52,825 bases of DNA from an uncultured Flavobacteriales bacterium (GCA_913056345.1 CAJXMH010000021.1:1-52825); one strand, 5' to 3'. Shown: positions 36,142 through 45,546, counted from the first letter of the stretch. Notes: generated by a model from the letters alone, not told the origin. Program-made: numbers and translations.

Positions 36142-36617
36142 AACAAAGTCCCTTCAACTTTATCCTTTCCCTCAAAACCTTCGTCTACTAACAGCTGGGA
36201 AGACTCTGCCGCTTTCACTGCCAGTTGATCGCAGCGTTCGTTCCACTGGTTGCCAGAGTGCCCTTTTACCCAATCGAAGCGCACTTGATGCTTCCGATAG
36301 ATCTTAAGAAAACGCTGCCACAAGTCGATGTTCTTTTTCTTAGCAAAACCCTTTTTTTCCCAGTTAAACACCCAGCCCTTTTCAACTGAATCAACCACAT
36401 ACTTCGAGTCAGAAATTACTAACACTTCGGAGTCTTCTTTTTTTAAAGCTTCGAGCCCTGCAATAACGGCAAGCAGCTCCATGCGGTTGTTGGTGGTTTT
36501 TCGGTAGCCTTGAGAGAGCTCTTTTTGGTGCTTGCCTGAAAGCAACACTACCCCATAGCCACCCGGACCGGGATTACCCTTAGCTGCTCCATCTGTGAAT
36601 ATTGTGATTGCTGACAA
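36138..36617 (-). CDS. rnhA: Ribonuclease HI, TTG start
   Basis: A 159-residue RNase HI of normal length. The four catalytic acids are in place: Asp9 (TDGAAKGNPGPGG), Glu47 (NNRMELLAV), Asp70 (VISDSKY) and Asp130 (ERCDQLA). It degrades the RNA strand of RNA-DNA hybrids. The start is TTG at 36617; an in-frame TAG lies two codons upstream and no ATG fits, so TTG is the only sensible start. It converges with the M1 peptidase gene and diverges from lipB. Confidence 0.94.
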   Translation of the reverse strand: MSAITIFTDGAAKGNPGPGGYGVVLLSGKHQKELSQGYRKTTNNRMELLAVIAGLEALKKEDSEVLVISDSKYVVDSVEKGWVFNWEKKGFAKKKNIDLWQRFLKIYRKHQVRFDWVKGHSGNQWNERCDQLAVKAAESSQLLVDEGFEGKDKVEGTLF

Positions 36618-36674
36618 AGTCTAGTTTTAAAGAACGAAAATAAGCAGAAGCAAAAAGATAAGCCCTCTTCTCTG

Positions 36675-36682
36675 TAGCTTTG
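36675..36682 (+). promoter_or_regulatory. -7 element overlapping the lipB start region
   Basis: TAGCTTTG, a full consensus match, ends one base before the first ATG of lipB (36684). A start 4 nt later would fall inside that ATG, favouring the second ATG at 36693. Confidence 0.45.
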
Positions 36683-36683
36683 T

Positions 36684-37361
36684 ATGAGTAAGATGGGAAA
36701 AAACGCATTTAATTTACTTCTGCTTAATCAAACTGATTATGGCTTGGCTTTAAGGCTGCAAGAGCAGCTTTATGAGGCTCAGCTAGCGAAACTAAAAAGC
36801 GAAGAGCCAACTGAAAACACCCTTATTTTTTTACAGCATGATCCTGTTTACACCCTTGGTAAATCAGGAGATGAAAGCAATTTGAAAGTTGCTATTGAAG
36901 AAACCGATGCCACCTTTTATCAAACCAGTCGCGGTGGCGACATCACCTACCACGGCCCCGGGCAGTTAACCGTTTACCCCATTTTTAACCTCAATCATTT
37001 TGAGATGGGAGTTAGAGAATATGTCGAAACCTTAGAGCAATGTGTCATTGATTGCATTGCCGAATATGGCCTAAAAGGGGAGCGATTAGAAGGGGCTAGC
37101 GGAGTTTGGTTAGATGCCCAAAGCACAAAAGCCCGAAAAATTTGTGCTGTTGGTATTAAAGTAAGTCGCGGAATTACCATGCACGGCTTAGCTTTTAACG
37201 TCAATACCGACTTAAGTTATTTTGAAAATATTGTGCCTTGTGGGTTAGAGGATAAAGGAGTTACTTCACTCACTTATGAATTGGGGAGTGCCTGTGATTT
37301 TAAGAGTGTTAGTGAAAAGCTACATCGCCAATTCAGAAAACATTTTAATCCTTCTCTTTAA
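36684..37361 (+). CDS. lipB: Octanoyltransferase (lipoate biosynthesis)
   Basis: A 225-residue LipB with [20 protein letters not shown], the Lys in [10 protein letters not shown] and the catalytic Cys in [14 protein letters not shown]. It moves octanoyl from acyl carrier protein to lipoyl-domain lysines, the step before LipA. Two ATGs (36684 and 36693) are possible; the -7 element just upstream argues for the second, which would remove three residues. It converges with lipA, the 3' ends overlapping by 4 bp, so the pathway pair sits tail to tail. Confidence 0.95.
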   Translation: MSKMGKNAFNLLLLNQTDYGLALRLQEQLYEAQLAKLKSEEPTENTLIFLQHDPVYTLGKSGDESNLKVAIEETDATFYQTSRGGDITYHGPGQLTVYPIFNLNHFEMGVREYVETLEQCVIDCIAEYGLKGERLEGASGVWLDAQSTKARKICAVGIKVSRGITMHGLAFNVNTDLSYFENIVPCGLEDKGVTSLTYELGSACDFKSVSEKLHRQFRKHFNPSL

Positions 37362-38236
37362 AGATGCCGCTCTGCGTGATAAGAAGAACGAACTAGAGGT
37401 CCACTTTCAACATAATCAAACCCTCTTTTTAAGCCTTCTTCCTTGAAAAAAGCAAATTTATCAGGATGCACAAATTCAGCTACTGGCAAATGCTTTTTAG
37501 AAGGTTGCATGTATTGGCCGAGCGTCATAATGGTAACCCCAACCGAGCGCAGGTCATCCATGGTTTCAAGCACCTCTTCATCAAACTCACCCAAGCCCAA
37601 CATAATGCCTGATTTGGTTTTGTTAATGCCACCTTCTTTCAAACGTTTCAAGACTTCGAGGCTTCGGTCATATTTTGCCTGAACCCTAACTTTTTTGGTA
37701 ATCCTTCTTACTGTTTCCATGTTATGCGAAACAATTTCCGGCTTGACATCTATGATCGGTTGTAGATTTTCCCACTCTCCCTTAAAATCTGGAATAAGCG
37801 TTTCAATAGTCAGTTCGGGATTGTGCTTTCTTGCTAGCTCAACGGTTCGTTTCCAAGCGTCAGCTCCTCCATCAGGTAAATCGTCGCGGTCTACTGAAGT
37901 GATTACCGCATGTTTTAAACCCATCAGTTTAATCGACTTTGCAACTCGCAAAGCTTCAAAAGGATCGAGCTCTTCGGGCTTTCCTGTATTTACATTGCAA
38001 AATTGACAAGAGCGTGTACAGGTATTACCTAAGATCATAAAAGTTGCGGTACCAGCTCCCCAACATTCTGACTGGTTAGGACATTTACCGCTTTCACAAA
38101 TGGTGTGAAGCTTATGCTCTTTCACCACTTTTTTAGTCTCGCGGTACTCTTTACCTGAAGCAATTTTGGTTTTTAACCATTCAGGCTTCCCGATTCGTAC
38201 TTCCTGATCTTCTTTGTTTTTAAATAAATTGGGCAC
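37358..38236 (-). CDS. lipA: Lipoyl synthase, GTG start
   Basis: A 292-residue radical-SAM enzyme with both iron-sulfur sites: the auxiliary cluster Cys47-x4-Cys52-x5-Cys58 and the SAM cluster Cys73-x3-Cys77-x2-Cys80 (CTRSCQFC), and a C-terminal [10 protein letters not shown] with the conserved Ser. It inserts two sulfurs into octanoyl groups made by LipB. The start codon is GTG at 38236, preceded at 5 nt by AAGGAG (38247-38242), a strong Shine-Dalgarno that stands out in this window and fixes the start. Confidence 0.97.
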   Translation of the reverse strand: MPNLFKNKEDQEVRIGKPEWLKTKIASGKEYRETKKVVKEHKLHTICESGKCPNQSECWGAGTATFMILGNTCTRSCQFCNVNTGKPEELDPFEALRVAKSIKLMGLKHAVITSVDRDDLPDGGADAWKRTVELARKHNPELTIETLIPDFKGEWENLQPIIDVKPEIVSHNMETVRRITKKVRVQAKYDRSLEVLKRLKEGGINKTKSGIMLGLGEFDEEVLETMDDLRSVGVTIMTLGQYMQPSKKHLPVAEFVHPDKFAFFKEEGLKRGFDYVESGPLVRSSYHAERHL

Positions 38237-38241
38237 GCTTT

Positions 38242-38267
38242 CTCCTTTTTATTTCCAAACAAAAGTA
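38242..38267 (-). promoter_or_regulatory. lipA -7 element and Shine-Dalgarno
   Basis: On the minus strand TACTTTTG (38267-38260) matches TAnnTTTG, and AAGGAG (38247-38242) lies 5 nt before the GTG. The predicted leader is about 20 nt. Confidence 0.6.
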
Positions 38268-38289
38268 AGTAAGAAAGGTTGCCCAGAAA

Positions 38290-38856
38290 CTAGATTCCGA
38301 GGTTTGTTCTGAAGAGTTTAACAGCAATAGCCAACAGGATTATTCCAAAGACTTTTCTTAGAACGGCTATTCCGCCTTGGCCAAGCACCTTCTCAATTCT
38401 TTTGGAGGATTTAAGTACCGCATACACCACAATAATATTCGCTACGATGGCAACAATTATATTTTGCACTTCATATTCAGCTCTCATAGCAAGCAAAGAA
38501 GTCATTGTGCCTGCACCCGCAATTAAAGGAAAGGCAATCGGCACTATGCTCGCCGTTTCTGGTATATCGTCTTTGTAAAGTTTCACCCCTAGGATCATTT
38601 CAATCGCTAAGAAAAACAAGACAAATGAACCTGCAATCGCAAAACTATTTACATCGATTCCGATCAAGGTTAAGATCGACTCCCCGACAAACAAGAATAA
38701 GATCATTAAAACAAGCGCTACTATTGAGGCTTTTTCTGATTTAATATGTCCTACTTTTTGTCTTAGGTCAATGATAATTGGCACAGAACCAATGATATCG
38801 ATCACCGCAAACAGAACCATCCCTGCGGTAAATATTTCTCTGAAGTTTAATGTCAT
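38290..38856 (-). CDS. MarC family integral membrane protein
   Basis: A 188-residue protein with six hydrophobic helices and the family motifs FAVIDIIGSVPIIIDLRQ near the start and PLIAGAGTM near residue 115. MarC/NAAT-like proteins are inner-membrane proteins of uncertain role; earlier links to multidrug resistance were not upheld, and some relatives carry amino acids. It is a single gene with its own -7 element upstream. Confidence 0.92.
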   Translation of the reverse strand: MTLNFREIFTAGMVLFAVIDIIGSVPIIIDLRQKVGHIKSEKASIVALVLMILFLFVGESILTLIGIDVNSFAIAGSFVLFFLAIEMILGVKLYKDDIPETASIVPIAFPLIAGAGTMTSLLAMRAEYEVQNIIVAIVANIIVVYAVLKSSKRIEKVLGQGGIAVLRKVFGIILLAIAVKLFRTNLGI

Positions 38857-38885
38857 AACTAAAGCACCCTGATTTTTTGAGCGCG

Positions 38886-38893
38886 CAAAAGTA
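38886..38893 (-). promoter_or_regulatory. -7 element before the MarC-family gene
   Basis: TACTTTTG (38893-38886) on the minus strand; expected start near 38882, leader about 25 nt. No clear -33. Confidence 0.4.
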
Positions 38894-38938
38894 GTGAGAA
38901 AAAAGGGTTAGAAACGTATCTTTTTTGGTAAACAAATG

Positions 38939-40228
38939 TTAAGGTTTTTTACCCCAATCCCTTCGGTTTACCTTTTCGTGAAAACGCCATAGTTTCCGAT
39001 CTAAGTTGCCTACACAATCAAGGTAGTTCATAGGCGAAAAAAGTTTTAAAGGAAAGTAAAAAATGCCATGATCTGGGTGGTCTTCCATAGCCTTGAACAA
39101 GGCCCTTGAATAATAAGGGAAAGGGCGATATAACTGACGGAACTGTTGATCCTTAATAACCAAGGACATGAAAGTATTGCCTCCCCCACCATAAAAAACT
39201 GGCACTTGTACTGCAGAAAAATTGCCGGTAGGCACCCAGCGATAGTGTGAGAAAAAAGTTGACGTATCAGGCTCGATCAGATCAAACTCAGCCGTGTAAA
39301 TGTGCTTTTTGTTTCTCAGGATAATATTACTGTCAACTTGTATGCTGTCATCCACAAAAATTCCTTCATAGTTACCTTGTCTTACTTTCCATGATTTATC
39401 GCTAGTAAAAAAGCGCACTTCACTAAAACGATACCTGCTTTTAAAAGCCTTGATCAAAGAGATATTCTCAATACGCTGCTGGCGTTCTTTTTCTCTTGCT
39501 TTATAGAATAAGCCTTTTCGCTTTAAAGCCTCGATAGTTGGTTTAGCGGTTTTTAAACGCACCAAAAGCGCACCATCTTTCAATGATTTGATCTGTCTCG
39601 CAGTAATCCGCTTTCTAATTTTTCGTGGGCTCTCTTTATTGGTTCGAGGTTGATTAATTCGGTAAGATAAACCTAGCTGAAAATTTCTGCTTTGACTGTT
39701 AAAAGCAGGTAATATAAAATTGGCGGTCATGCGCCATGAGGGCATTAACTTTAATTCGAATCCCATAAGGAGATTGAGCTGCCTGCTACGTTCTTCTGCA
39801 ATTGCATCATCTATTCTGGTTCCTTCAGAACCTCCGCTACCTCTGTATTGCAGGTTTCTGTTGATGGGAAAGTCAACTGCCAAGCCCGCATTTAAAAACA
39901 AGTCGTCTATTTTATATTGCGGATACAATTGAAGGTCAATACCTGTTTGTTGCAAACTAACCGTTGAACTAAAAACAGAGGACTTCATAGAAAAAAAACC
40001 TGCACCTTTAAGACCAAGCCTACGGTTAAGCACATAAGTAGCATCTACCCCTGAAAATGGTCGTGCACCTGAGCTCAATCGGTTATCTCTGATATCGAGC
40101 TTGCTATAGTTAGCGCCTAAATTGACCCCAATCAAGAATTTTCCTTCTTCCCAAAGAGGTTCTTGAGCTTGCAAACAAACGGCTGCAAACAAACAACAAG
40201 AGAAAGTAAAAATTCGCCTTAGCATCAT
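38939..40228 (-). CDS. Outer-membrane-type protein with conserved C-terminal domain, paralogue 1
   Basis: About 429 residues from the ATG at 40228 (a TTG nine bases upstream is also in frame). A signal peptide ending in LQAQ leads into about 170 residues of amphipathic beta-strands, as in a small outer-membrane barrel (GKFLIGVNLGANYSKL). A charged helical linker (about 195-255) and a C-terminal domain follow. Linker and C-terminal domain are shared with the next gene upstream: LKDGALLVRLKTAKPTIEAL, then FKSRYRFSEVRFF, FSHYR, and VIKDQQFRQLYRPFPYYSR. I recognise no named family. It sits 90 bp downstream of its paralogue and is probably on the same transcript. Confidence 0.72.
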   Translation of the reverse strand: MMLRRIFTFSCCLFAAVCLQAQEPLWEEGKFLIGVNLGANYSKLDIRDNRLSSGARPFSGVDATYVLNRRLGLKGAGFFSMKSSVFSSTVSLQQTGIDLQLYPQYKIDDLFLNAGLAVDFPINRNLQYRGSGGSEGTRIDDAIAEERSRQLNLLMGFELKLMPSWRMTANFILPAFNSQSRNFQLGLSYRINQPRTNKESPRKIRKRITARQIKSLKDGALLVRLKTAKPTIEALKRKGLFYKAREKERQQRIENISLIKAFKSRYRFSEVRFFTSDKSWKVRQGNYEGIFVDDSIQVDSNIILRNKKHIYTAEFDLIEPDTSTFFSHYRWVPTGNFSAVQVPVFYGGGGNTFMSLVIKDQQFRQLYRPFPYYSRALFKAMEDHPDHGIFYFPLKLFSPMNYLDCVGNLDRKLWRFHEKVNRRDWGKKP

Positions 40229-40318
40229 CTCTATCAATCCTAATACACCATATAAGATGCATTAAGGTAGCAATTTGTTGCAAACTAATAAATGTTTGCC
40301 CTTTTTCTAAGCTACTGC

Positions 40319-41545
40319 TTAATAGAATCTATACAATCTTCGGTTGAGCTTTTTAATTGCACTTAAAAAAGTGGTTTTTGAAAGTAACAAAGGAATAGGA
40401 CCTAAAAATAAAAACTGCTCAGGGTGTTTTTTAAGCGAAGGCATGATCATCCGCTGGTAGTTAGGGAATGGTTTGTTAAGCTGAACAAAGTTTTGATCCT
40501 TGATCACAAAGGCTTCGAAATTAAGATCCGGTGAACCGTAAAAGAGCGGAGCTAAACTATCAGAGGCTGCAACTCTACTTCTATAATGCCTAAAGTATTT
40601 AATCGTATCAGCTTTCAAGTTTGTCAATTCAGCTGTAAATACTTTCTGCCCCTTTGATGGCGCAAAACTTACTGTTTCCTCAAATTTTTCGTCCAAGAAA
40701 TATTGCCCCCAATTTCCTTCTTTCACTTTTTTTGAATGGTGACTGTAGAAAAAATACAAGTCACTAAAATCATACTTCATTTTAAAGGCCTGCATAATGG
40801 CATCATTTTCTTTTGCTTGCCTTGATTCAAGTCTTGCCGCTTTTGCCTCTCTTCCGGCTTTTTTGAGGGCTTCAATACTTTTATTGAGCGTTTTGAGTCT
40901 CACTAGTAAAACTCCATCTTTAAGCTGCTGAATCTGTGACTTTGAGGCTTGTCTCTTAACTCTCCGGTAAGAGGGGTTTTCCCTGCCCTTGTTGATCGCA
41001 TACAAAAAGCCCAACTGAGCGATTCTGGGCCCATTATTTTGCAGTGATATCGCAGAACTGAGCTGCATTCTAAGCCGATAATCTAACTTTAATTCTACCC
41101 CAAGGTAGGCAGCCAGGTTTGAATTTGGAAGATCATCAAGTAAAACAGACGGAACGGCTTCATTCACTGAATTTTGAAAGCGCTGATTGGAGATCATCTG
41201 ATACTGAGCTCCTCCAAATACGCTGAAATCATCTATTGAATAATGAGCCGAAAGCGAAACCGAGACCCCTCGGTTAAGTTGGGTAAGTTGATCTAGTCGA
41301 GCACGGTTGTTGAATGCCCCTAAACCAATTTGGTAAGAAAGTTTTCTTTGAGGATTAAAAAGCGTGTTAAGTCCTACTTCATGGCCAGTTGCAGACCGAT
41401 AGTTCAAGTTTTTATACTGAAAGCTTGATGTATTAAGTCCTGCAAAAGCTCGGATAGAAAAAGCGGTATCTGATTGAGCGCTTAGTCGATAAAAGCAGAT
41501 AATGTTGAGCAGAATAAAGAAGGAAAAAGAAATGCTTAACTTCAA
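40319..41545 (-). CDS. Outer-membrane-type protein with conserved C-terminal domain, paralogue 2
   Basis: A 408-residue protein with a signal peptide ending in RLSAQ, about 170 residues of beta-strands (YQIGLGAFNNRARL), a helical linker, and the same C-terminal domain as its downstream paralogue (LKDGVLLVRLKTLNKSIEAL, FKMKYDFSDLYFF, FRHYR, VIKDQNFVQLNKPFPNYQR). The two are diverged, so the duplication is old. The start is TTG at 41545, touching the TAA of RNase R, which implies translation coupled to rnr. Function unknown; an outer-membrane protein with a periplasmic or surface C-terminal domain is inferred. Confidence 0.72.
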   Translation of the reverse strand: MKLSISFSFFILLNIICFYRLSAQSDTAFSIRAFAGLNTSSFQYKNLNYRSATGHEVGLNTLFNPQRKLSYQIGLGAFNNRARLDQLTQLNRGVSVSLSAHYSIDDFSVFGGAQYQMISNQRFQNSVNEAVPSVLLDDLPNSNLAAYLGVELKLDYRLRMQLSSAISLQNNGPRIAQLGFLYAINKGRENPSYRRVKRQASKSQIQQLKDGVLLVRLKTLNKSIEALKKAGREAKAARLESRQAKENDAIMQAFKMKYDFSDLYFFYSHHSKKVKEGNWGQYFLDEKFEETVSFAPSKGQKVFTAELTNLKADTIKYFRHYRSRVAASDSLAPLFYGSPDLNFEAFVIKDQNFVQLNKPFPNYQRMIMPSLKKHPEQFLFLGPIPLLLSKTTFLSAIKKLNRRLYRFY

Positions 41546-43672
41546 TTAATAATCTTCTAATAGTTCAAAATCGAGCTGTTTTTTAGAAAGGTCTGCCTTT
41601 AACACTTTCACCGTTAGTTCATCTCCAATCCGATAGATCTTGCCACTTCGCTTTCCTTCAAGGGCAAAATTATCCTTGTTAAATTGATAAAAGTCGTCTC
41701 CTAGGTTTCGCATGCGGATCAAGCCTTCACAATGCACCCCATCTAGTTCTACAAACAACCCAAATTCACTAACACCTGAAACTACGCCTCCGTATATTTC
41801 CCCTTCTTTGTCTTGCATGAATTTAACTTGCATAAACTTGATGCTTGCCCTTTCAGCTTCTGTGGCTAACTTTTCTCTTTGCGAACAATGTTTGCATTGC
41901 TCTTCTAACTCCTCTTGGTTTACGGCTTTGCCTTGATCAAGATAATGCTGCAACAAGCGGTGTACCATTACATCTGGATAGCGCCTAATGGGTGAAGTAA
42001 AATGAGAGTAGAAACGAAAACCCAGTCCATAATGACCTACATTTTCAGTGGAGTATTCGGCCTTAGCCATAGTTCTAATCGCCAGCTGAGAAATCAATTG
42101 CTCTTCAGCTTTACCCTCCACATCTGCCATTAACCTGTTCATGGTTTTGCTAATTCCTTTGGGAGAAGTAGTGTCTATTCGGTAGCCAAATTTTTTAATG
42201 AACTGACTAAAGGTTTGGAGTTTCTCAGGGTCAGGATTGTCGTGAATTCGGTAAACAAATGGTTTGGCTTTCTGCTTTGCTCCAATGAAGGTGGCCACTT
42301 GCTTATTTGCCAGCAACATAAACTCTTCGATCAACTTATTGGCGTCTTTTTGTTCTTTTACAAATACGCCGAGTGGCTCGCCCTTTTGATCAAGCTTAAA
42401 TTTCACTTCTAAGGAGTGAAAGTCAATTGCTCCTTTTTTGAACCGGTCTTTTCTTAGCTGTTTTGCTAAGCGATCTAAGGTTAACACTTCTTCTTTTAAT
42501 TCACCTTCTCCGCCTTCAATCAACTTTTGGGCTTCATCATAGGTAAACCTGCGGTCTGAATGGATTACAGTTCTACCAAACCATTGGTTAATGATCTTGG
42601 TGCTCTCGTCCAATTCAAAAATGGCTGAAAAGCAATATTTATCTTCATTTGGCCGCAGAGAGCAAGCAACATTTGAAAGCACTTCGGGTAGCATGGGCAC
42701 AACACGATCAACCAAATAAACCGAGGTAGCCCGGTCATAAGCCTCCTGATCTAACTGACTGTTTGGTTTTAAGTAATGGCTTACATCTGCAATGTGTACC
42801 CCAATCTCCCAATTTCCATTTTTAAGCCGCTGAAGGGATAAAGCATCGTCAAAATCTTTAGCATCATCAGGATCGATGGTAAAAGTAGTGACCTTTCGAT
42901 AATCCTTTCGCTTTTTTATTTCTGTCTCTTTAATGCTGACGTCTATATTTTCAGCCTCTTTCTGAATATGACTAGGGAAATCTGCAGGCAAACCATACTC
43001 AGCCAAAATAGCGTGCATTTCTGTTTCATTTTCTCCAGGTTTACCCAATACCTTGATTACCTCGCCAAAAGGAGAATCAACATCTGAGGGCCAGTCCAAC
43101 ATTTTAACAATCGCTTTATCACCATGCTGAGCACCGTTCATTTTATCAAGCGAAATAAAAAGGTCTACAGGCATGCGCTTACTATCAGGCACTAGAAAAG
43201 CATATTTCAACGACTTTTCGATGGTTCCTACAAATTCCGTTTTAGCTCGTTCTATCACCTTTTCAATCTTCCCGATCGGTTTACCGTTTCGCTTTACCTT
43301 TATTAGAACCACCTCTACCAAATCTCCGTGCAAAGCATTATCCAGATCTCTTTCGCCTACGTAAATATCTTCAGGCATTCCCTCAACCCTTATGTAAGCA
43401 CTTCCGCTCTGTGTCATATCTACATGACCTATCAACTGTTTTAAATTAGCACTAGAAGGTTCTAACTTAAATTTGCCATGGTGCTCTTCAACTAGTTTTT
43501 CTTGATCAACCAAGTCGTAAAGTATTTTATTGAGTAGTTTCTTTTTTGAAGTTTGCTTTACATTCAGCCGACGGGCAACTTGCTTATAATTAAAAGTTTG
43601 GGTAGGGTCTTTTCTAAATACCTCTAATATACTTTGGTGTAAGGAATTTGAGGGGTTTTTCTTTTTACTCAT
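41546..43672 (-). CDS. rnr: Ribonuclease R
   Basis: A 708-residue exoribonuclease with the full domain order: N-terminal winged helix (residues about 8-60), two cold-shock domains, the RNB catalytic domain starting TIDPDDAKDFDDALS with the Mg-binding aspartates, and a C-terminal S1 domain (GVVSGVSEFGLFVELDGVHC). It degrades structured RNA 3' to 5' in the cytoplasm. The Lys-rich tail of many enterobacterial homologues is absent. It is the first gene before the two tandem paralogues. Confidence 0.96.
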   Translation of the reverse strand: MSKKKNPSNSLHQSILEVFRKDPTQTFNYKQVARRLNVKQTSKKKLLNKILYDLVDQEKLVEEHHGKFKLEPSSANLKQLIGHVDMTQSGSAYIRVEGMPEDIYVGERDLDNALHGDLVEVVLIKVKRNGKPIGKIEKVIERAKTEFVGTIEKSLKYAFLVPDSKRMPVDLFISLDKMNGAQHGDKAIVKMLDWPSDVDSPFGEVIKVLGKPGENETEMHAILAEYGLPADFPSHIQKEAENIDVSIKETEIKKRKDYRKVTTFTIDPDDAKDFDDALSLQRLKNGNWEIGVHIADVSHYLKPNSQLDQEAYDRATSVYLVDRVVPMLPEVLSNVACSLRPNEDKYCFSAIFELDESTKIINQWFGRTVIHSDRRFTYDEAQKLIEGGEGELKEEVLTLDRLAKQLRKDRFKKGAIDFHSLEVKFKLDQKGEPLGVFVKEQKDANKLIEEFMLLANKQVATFIGAKQKAKPFVYRIHDNPDPEKLQTFSQFIKKFGYRIDTTSPKGISKTMNRLMADVEGKAEEQLISQLAIRTMAKAEYSTENVGHYGLGFRFYSHFTSPIRRYPDVMVHRLLQHYLDQGKAVNQEELEEQCKHCSQREKLATEAERASIKFMQVKFMQDKEGEIYGGVVSGVSEFGLFVELDGVHCEGLIRMRNLGDDFYQFNKDNFALEGKRSGKIYRIGDELTVKVLKADLSKKQLDFELLEDY

Positions 43673-43723
43673 GTACGATTTAGGACTTATGCTTATTCCA
43701 AGAATTGGGCTTATCGCCTTTTA

Positions 43724-43731
43724 CAAAGCTA
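43724..43731 (-). promoter_or_regulatory. -7 element before rnr
   Basis: TAGCTTTG (43731-43724) on the minus strand; expected start near 43720, leader about 48 nt. No TTG at the normal -33 spacing. Confidence 0.4.
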
Positions 43732-43779
43732 AGTATTCCTAAAGAGCTTTGAAGCAGGCAATTAATATATTGGAAGTCC

Positions 43780-44595
43780 ATGCCATTTTGTGATGTAAAA
43801 TACCATGATTATCATCGCATTAATGATTATTTTTCCCAGATGATTTCAAGCATTTCATATGAGGGCAAAACACTAAAAGTTGACCTTAGCAAACCAATTG
43901 ATGTATCTATTCCGTTAAGGGCTGATCGTCACAACCCCAAGGCATGGTATGTTGATCCCCCAAGAATAGAAGCGGTTAGAACAGAAGCTTTTACAGGGTC
44001 AGTGGCAGAAGGTGGAAGCGTCAACTTTCGTGATATTTATTTTAATCCACACGGACATGGAACTCATACTGAATGTGTAGGACACATTGCACCTGAAGTT
44101 TACTCGATCAATCAACACCTTAAACAGTTTTTCTTTTGGTCGGAATTGGTATCCATAAGACCTGAGCGCCTAGAAAACAAAGACCAAATCATTTCCGCGG
44201 CACAAGTTGAGAAAGCCATACAACATAACAACCCAGAACTTAAAGCCTTGCTTATTAGAACCCTCCCTAACGGTAATGATAAGTTAAGTAGACAATATTC
44301 CGATAGCAATCCCCCCTATTTAAGCCAAGAAGCTATGCAACTGATTGTGGATGCAGGTATTGAGCACTTATTGCTCGATCTTCCATCTGTTGATCGAGAG
44401 GTAGACGGAGGTAAACTAGCCGCCCATCATACTTTTTGGGAATTTCCTGAAAAAATGATGCTGCATAAGAGCATTACTGAAATGATTTACGTCCCCAGCG
44501 AAGTGCCCGATGGCTTGTACTTGTTGAATTTACAATTTGCTCCTTTTGAAAATGACGCAAGTCCATCTAAGCCCATCCTCTATTCCACTTTTTAA
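43780..44595 (+). CDS. Cyclase/kynurenine formamidase-like metal hydrolase
   Basis: A 271-residue protein of the cyclase family. The metal-binding motif is HGHGTHTECVGH near residue 90, with a second cluster around LAAHHTFWE near 210 and catalytic-type residues as in formamidases. The first 20 residues (MPFCDVKYHDYHRIND) are not typical, so ATG at 43840 (MISSISYEG) may be the true start. A TATATTGG at 43766-43773 is a poor -7 match just before the first ATG. Substrate unknown; no other tryptophan-pathway gene is nearby. The EamA gene follows after 9 bp in the same frame, separated by the TAA. Confidence 0.85.
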   Translation: MPFCDVKYHDYHRINDYFSQMISSISYEGKTLKVDLSKPIDVSIPLRADRHNPKAWYVDPPRIEAVRTEAFTGSVAEGGSVNFRDIYFNPHGHGTHTECVGHIAPEVYSINQHLKQFFFWSELVSIRPERLENKDQIISAAQVEKAIQHNNPELKALLIRTLPNGNDKLSRQYSDSNPPYLSQEAMQLIVDAGIEHLLLDLPSVDREVDGGKLAAHHTFWEFPEKMMLHKSITEMIYVPSEVPDGLYLLNLQFAPFENDASPSKPILYSTF

Positions 44596-44604
44596 GTCTT
44601 TAGC

Positions 44605-45498
44605 TTGAATATTTCTACGCAAGTCAAATCCCTGATTATGCTCCACTTTATAGTGGTGATCTTTGGTTTTACAGGAATTTTAGGCAAATTGATAACGGTA
44701 CCTTCTGATGCCTTGGTTTGGTACCGTATGTTATTTGCCTCTCTTAGCTTGGGAGGCTTTTTGATCTTAAAGGGCAAATCGCTTAAAATGAGCAAAAAGG
44801 GCTTGCTATTCACCTTGGCTACGGGCCTTGTAATTGCAGCCCACTGGGTTACTTTTTTTGAAGCCATTAAGCAGTCGAATGTTTCCATCACCTTAGCTGC
44901 ATTGGCCTCAACCTCTATGTTTACTGCTATTTTGGAACCTTTATTCTTTAAAAGAAAAATTCAAGCTTATGAATTCTTATTAGGCGCTCTTGTTATTGTT
45001 GGCTTGTATTTTATTTTCCAATTCGAAACCGAAAATAAGGTTGGAATTCTCATTGGATTGGTTTCAGCTTTGTTTGCCTCACTTTTTACTGTTATTAATG
45101 GCAAACTGATCAAGCAGTACGACTCAAGCAGAATTTCTTTTTATGAATTAAGCGGAGGTGTTATTGGTTTATCTATCTACAGCCTTTTACGATATCAAGC
45201 CCTGCCTGACTTTAGCTTGAGCCAAAGTGATTGGTTTTGGATTATTTTACTAGCAGTATTTGCCACCGCTTTTGCATTTGTTGTTTCCGTTGAAGTAATG
45301 AAAGAATTAAGCCCTTTTACTGTAAGTTTAAGCATCAACTTAGAACCTGTTTATGGCATTATTTTAGCCTTTTTCATCTTTGGAGAAGATGAGCAAATGT
45401 CTTTTGAATTCTACCTTGGAACCGCATTTATCATTGGTTCACTCTTTTTAAACAGTTATTTAAAGAAGCGAATGAGAAAAAAGGCTGAGCTTCATTAA
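44605..45498 (+). CDS. EamA/DMT family transporter
   Basis: A 297-residue protein with ten hydrophobic helices in two EamA repeats; the first begins [18 protein letters not shown] and the second near [23 protein letters not shown] carriers move small metabolites across the inner membrane; this one's substrate is unknown. The start is uncertain: TTG at 44605 gives 11 residues before the first helix, as homologues often have, while ATG at 44638 gives none. It is closely linked to the cyclase gene and followed after 68 bp by metG, which has its own promoter. Confidence 0.88.
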   Translation: MNISTQVKSLIMLHFIVVIFGFTGILGKLITVPSDALVWYRMLFASLSLGGFLILKGKSLKMSKKGLLFTLATGLVIAAHWVTFFEAIKQSNVSITLAALASTSMFTAILEPLFFKRKIQAYEFLLGALVIVGLYFIFQFETENKVGILIGLVSALFASLFTVINGKLIKQYDSSRISFYELSGGVIGLSIYSLLRYQALPDFSLSQSDWFWIILLAVFATAFAFVVSVEVMKELSPFTVSLSINLEPVYGIILAFFIFGEDEQMSFEFYLGTAFIIGSLFLNSYLKKRMRKKAELH

Positions 45499-45516
45499 TC
45501 AAGCAGTTGCTTTTGC

Positions 45517-45546
45517 TTGAGCTGAAAAGGGCTCTTTGTATATTTG
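45517..45546 (+). promoter_or_regulatory. Promoter for metG
   Basis: TTG (45517-45519) followed after 19 bp by TATATTTG (45539-45546), a full Bacteroidota consensus pair. The start expected near 45550 lies 17 nt before the ATG at 45567, and excludes the in-frame TTG at 45507 as start codon. Confidence 0.65.

Noticed and set aside
43780-45498. Cyclase and EamA genes as one protein split by a stop mutation
   Set aside because: They share a frame, but each has the full length of its family and the families are unrelated; the shared frame is chance.
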